A program made the position numbers and the translations under genes. From Ceratopteris richardii (lineage: Eukaryota > Streptophyta > Polypodiopsida > Polypodiales > Pteridaceae), in NCBI GenBank assembly GCA_020310875.1, contig CM035430.1:98384366-98448365 (forward strand): DNA of 64,000 nucleotides, read 5' to 3'. Every line of letters begins with the position of its first letter. The stretch's first letter is position 1. Shown piece by piece: positions 60,648 to 64,000 of the stretch. Below the pieces are notes generated by a model. The model saw only the letters and a list, made by a program, of their open reading frames with translations. It ran no database searches and was not told the origin of the DNA.

Positions 60648-61539
60648 AGGCCTTACTATGTTATTCAGGCCGATTATAATGCAGAAATACAGAGAGTCAC
60701 GGGTAAGATTCGTTCCTTCGCTACCTAGTTTCAACCCAAAGATCTTCCTCCAGAGGTGCAAAAAGGCGAAATCCGTCAACCGACATGGCGACAGAAACTT
60801 CTCGAGACATCCTAAAATGCTACACACATGGAACAATGCGCCTTTACATCTACTTTACAATCCATGCTATGGCCCCGTTCCAGGATGCAGATCATGGAAA
60901 GCATTCAACATAAAGGTGCAGAATAATGCTCAATGTAACGAGTGGCTCAATTATCCGTACATAGAGCCACCGCAGGGACCACCATCGATAGCATACATTA
61001 TGGCCACAATTCGACATTGGATGTCTCAACTTAAGCCCATGCCAGATGTGGCGGCTCAAATGATGCTTAAAATTTTGGATATGATGCAGGTAGTACTCAA
61101 AACCTTTAGAAATGTAGCAGCACCACAGGTATGTCTATCGGGGTTTACCAATGGAAATTACGATTTGGTGTCTGACATGAGCACCACCCCCAGCATTCGG
61201 GTAGCTCATGCTTGGCATGCATGAATCAAGTATCTTCCTGCATGCTATAAAAAAACATTTGAAGACATGTTCTGATCAGGATTTTGGGACTATCACTTGG
61301 AGGTGTTTGCACCTAAGCCAACACACCTGCTCCATCTATTCACATGCAAAAAAACCATGTATTCAGAGTACTACATGACTCTGCAACCAGACATCCCAAG
61401 TGCAATAAATTGGGATGCACTGCAAGCTGATCTAGCAAGAGGACTATGGATAGGAGAACACGAGCTAGCCACAAATGTTATCCAATACTATATTGACCAC
61501 CCTACAGAACATAGGTATGTCAGGGGTGACAGACACTAG
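60648..61539 (+). pseudogene. G3 third ORF remnant: C-terminal domain
   Basis: Matches the conserved C-terminal domain: YNPCYGPVPGCRSWKAF, CNEWLNYPYIEPP, IMATIRHWMSQLKPMPDVA, NYDLVSDMSTTPSIR and INWDALQADLARGLW. Frameshift near 60750, stops near 61222 and 61274. It ends TAG at 61537-61539, right before the polypurine tract, as in G1. Confidence 0.8.
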
Positions 61540-61550
61540 GAAGGGGGGAG
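61540..61550 (+). promoter_or_regulatory. Polypurine tract of G3
   Basis: GAAGGGGGGAG directly precedes TGTTGG at 61551. Confidence 0.75.
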
Positions 61551-62165
61551 TGTTGGCATACAAGTCATAAGAAGAGCATACAGGCACAAAGGAATAGTCA
61601 TGCACAATACGGCAACAAGGCCCAATCATTTTTTTTCATAAACAATTTCTAACTCAAGTGATTTTCATCACTACACACTCATTGTAAATCCTGTTTTTGG
61701 TAGAATAGACTCCATTTTGTTCAAGCCGAGGAGTTCTTGAGCTTGAGGAGTATTAGAGTTAGCTACATACCAATTCTCATAATTTTTAGACTCCGTTTGA
61801 GCCCTCAAATAGGCTCTAGAACCTAATTTTTAACTAGGCCGGACACTAGGTCTGGACAAGACCAAAGCTAGTAAAAAACTATAAAAAGAGCTAGAGAGAT
61901 CATTTTTTAGGGTAGATTCTTAGTGATTTGAGCTTATGCAAGAGACTTTTTGACTAATGCAAAGAGCTCCATTGTTCCTCTCCTTGTTCTTGCCTTGTGT
62001 GCGCGTGTGTGTGTGTGTATGTGTGTGCATGTTTGTGTGCTTCTCACTCACACACTTGTGCCATCACTTGCTCATAGTCTTCATACTATTCCTCACGTCT
62101 CCACGGATTGAAAATTATGAGGTGGATCTCCTCATGTTGGTATTTGGCATTGTGCTAGAGTGACA
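61551..62165 (+). repeat. 3' LTR of G3 (G1 family)
   Basis: 615 bp from TGTTGGCATA to GCTAGAGTGACA. It follows the G1 LTR along its length, including the AAGCCGAGGAGT block, AACTATAAAAAGAGCTAGAGAG (TATA box at 61880), a (TG)n run and CATTGTGCTAGAG. The end has decayed from CAACA to TGACA. Confidence 0.85.
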
Positions 62166-62169
62166 GAAG

Positions 62170-62703
62170 CATAAGGAGAAAGAACAGAGAATACACGCAG
62201 AAGCTCAGGCAGAAGCTATAGAACGAATTAAGCGCATGAAGCTAAGAAGACAAGGACTAGGGAGAGAGCATTATAACCATCTGGAAACAACACCCAGATA
62301 TCCCATGGCCATGTGTCAAGAAAAGTCAATTACTCATCCTAGCATAGTGGATAGGAGACCATTCATTATAGTGAGGCTAGAGCATGGCAACCCTTTCCAT
62401 GAGCTCAGGGCTTTTATTGATTCAGGTGTTGTGACTAGTGTGATTAGATGGTCCCATTACAAGGACTCAAGAAGAGAAATGCCGCCTATTGAGGCATACC
62501 TCATAAGGCTAGGAGGCATGGAAACCCCTTGCATCGATGAGGTGGACCTTACTATCCTCATACATGAAGTGACCATGACAGCGAAACTCCTAGTGTGCCA
62601 TGATGACGACCTGATAGAACCCCTAATCCTTGGCCAAGATTGGCTATATGATCACTCAGTGGACCTAAATCTTAGACAAGGCTCCTTGCAGATTGGAACA
62701 TGA
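62170..62703 (+). pseudogene. G4 second retropepsin-like domain
   Basis: Matches G1 from the helix AEAQAEAIERIKRMKLRRQG to RQGSLQIGT. The active site reads FIDSGVVTS where G1 has LIDSGAATS, and LGQDWLYDHS is kept. A stop at 62701 replaces the continuation seen in G1. It shows the domain is a constant part of the family. Confidence 0.8.
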
Positions 62704-63608
62704 TACTGCTTGATTTCCCTAACACTCCACGTGAGGTATGTAACCAATCACCACCGAATCGATGGGACAAATGGGGACCATCAATGGTCAGGTGGGTTAC
62801 ATCAGCGGTCAGGTGGACGGCATCAGCCGACACATGGGCACAACACCCTACGGTGCTCATCCTTCCACACTTACTATGGACTGACCTAGATTTATGGTAC
62901 AAAATGCTGCACTTCCTAATGGGCAAGTTTCACAAGTGTTGGACCTCCCTTCTTTTCCAAAGCAGAGTGTCCATCCGACCTCTCAACCCCAACCACAAAG
63001 GAGTCACCCACGACAGAGGAACCCAAACCAATGAGCATATCAGACGACACAAAGAAGGCAACAGTATCAGCATCACAAAGCAAGCAGCACAAACAAGTAT
63101 GGTTGGGAAAAGGACAGAAAGCATCGACAATTTTCAACAAGACAAACAATGATAATATGGATTTTCAATAGAATTAGAGGCAATATTCAACCTCTCCTCA
63201 ACCTTCTTCAATCTTGATGAACATTCGATAGATTTGGATCGCCAAGAAGTACTTAATTAATCGGCCCACACCCATGCAACTTTGGGTGCCTAAACAATGT
63301 ATTATAGCCCAACACTCAATCCATGTAACATATACCCCTCAAAAATCTCTTCACCCATCGACACCACAACATCCAATATCACCTTTTGTCCCTCAAAAGA
63401 ATCATACCACCCACCGAACAACCCTTAGGAGATGGATACCAAAATGTATCCAAAAGCCTCTTCATGACCCATTGTCTAACATTACTCCCATCCCGAATAA
63501 CCAAACCCCTTGTAATAATTCTTCCACAATTGAACTTTGTATAAACTCATCTACACTAATCCAACATCATTGTAATAAAATCTCATCAAGCAATGTATGC
63601 AGTATCTA
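62704..63608 (+). pseudogene. G4 pol tail with W-V-P-K motifs
   Basis: Shifted frames match the basic tail of G1. MQLWVPKQCIIAQHSIHV (63274) corresponds to RIWVPKPCIIAQSISHV, and LRRWIPKC (63424) to LRKWIPKR. Several stops and frameshifts precede these. Confidence 0.7.
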
Positions 63609-63744
63609 AATCATGTAGGTGTCTAGAGACCTGCATTAGTTTTGCAAAATTCATTCCATAAACCACCTCACAACACTCGGCTACATGGGTTACACATCGG
63701 TTATGGAAAGGGATTGTAGTCTCACTTTAATGGGATCATGATTA

Positions 63745-63785
63745 ATTTCCATACTAATGTGCTAATCTTTTGTAGCAGATCTTCT
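63745..63785 (+). promoter_or_regulatory. Splice-acceptor-like block of G4
   Basis: CATACTAAT then GCTAATCTTTTGTAGCAG, the same block that precedes the G1 third ORF. Its conservation in a decayed copy reflects common descent. Confidence 0.5.
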
Positions 63786-63805
63786 TCGCATTTGCATCCA
63801 TCATC

Positions 63806-64000
63806 ATGTAGACAGAAAGACCGTCTGAAGTTGGCCCCAGTGCATCTGTGATCAATATTGGCAACTTACTGGCGAAGCCACATCCTATGTCACAACCCCC
63901 AGAGTTTCAAGGCTTCCCAGGACCAATGCCGATTGATGATCCTCCTAGGGGATACACCGAAAAAGTTCACCATAATTCTCATTGGTTCCAAGGTTTAGCA
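63806..64000 (+). pseudogene. Start of the G4 third ORF
   Basis: The ATG at 63806 is followed immediately by TAG, where G1 has a Gln codon. In frame after that, EFQGFPGPMPIDDPPRGYTE and HNSHWFQGLA match the G1 third ORF. The rest is outside the window. Confidence 0.75.

Larger units (their letters stand above)
54744..62165 (+). mobile_element. G3: decayed 3' half of a G1-family gypsy element
   Basis: Begins inside the integrase, directly at the end of the copia B LTR, and runs through second protease, tail, third ORF, polypurine tract and a 615-bp LTR. Gag, RT and the 5' LTR are missing. The LTR is of the G1 family. Many stops and frameshifts show it is old. Confidence 0.85.
62166..64000 (+). 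mobile_element. G4: partial G1-family gypsy element, continues beyond window
   Basis: Starts abruptly after the G3 LTR within the region following the integrase, and runs through second protease, tail, spacer and start of the third ORF to the window end. It resembles G1 more closely than G3 does. G3 was probably inserted in or next to it; the left part is not seen. Confidence 0.8.

Noticed and set aside
54744-62165. G5 and G3 as one element split by copia B
   Set aside because: G5 is the C-terminal part of the third ORF, which lies after the integrase. It precedes the G3 integrase here, so the order is wrong for a single element.

Overview
The window is nuclear DNA of a land plant with a large, repeat-rich genome. 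It contains GT-AG introns, TATA boxes, Ty1/copia elements primed by an initiator-Met tRNA, and Ty3/gypsy elements of Tat/Athila type primed by tRNA-Asp. The clade cannot be fixed from the sequence. No RNA gene or CRISPR array was found.

Bases 1-7,040 form a compact gene island: the last two exons of an unknown gene (3-346, +), an unknown two-exon gene with a poly-C frameshift (800-2351, +), two related hairpin palindromes (2511-2915), an intronless histone H3 variant with a ~206-residue N-terminal tail (3156-4046, -), and a four-exon transposase-like gene with one in-frame TGA (4246-7040, -). All five introns are 62-86 bp.

Bases 7,596-48,828 are nested retrotransposons. A truncated copia element A (7596-10555, -) and a lone copia-type LTR C (46284-47148, -) flank the gypsy element G2 (11346-45798, +; 894-bp LTRs, target duplication CATGC). 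G2 is itself split at base 17,289 by gypsy element G1 (17290-34652, -; 653-bp LTRs that read as identical, target duplication CCAAC). G1 is intact: one gag-pol frame of 3134 codons and a downstream 1495-codon third ORF. G2 has the same plan but carries two stop codons and the G1 insertion. G1 and G2 are distinct families. Both have three gag zinc knuckles, a retropepsin before RT, a duplicated H2C2 integrase zinc module, a second retropepsin-like domain after the integrase, a tail with repeated W-(V/I)-P-K motifs, a third ORF behind a splice-acceptor-like site, and leader arrays built on the palindrome ATCGCGAT.

Bases 47,170-64,000 are older debris: a third-ORF fragment (G5), an antisense copia LTR fragment, copia element B with a truncated 5' LTR and several stops (48826-54743), the decayed 3' half of a G1-family element (G3, 54744-62165), and the start of another such copy (G4, 62166-64000).

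The main points of interest are the long-tailed H3 variant, its placement beside a transposase-like gene, and the unusual domain plan of the giant gypsy elements.
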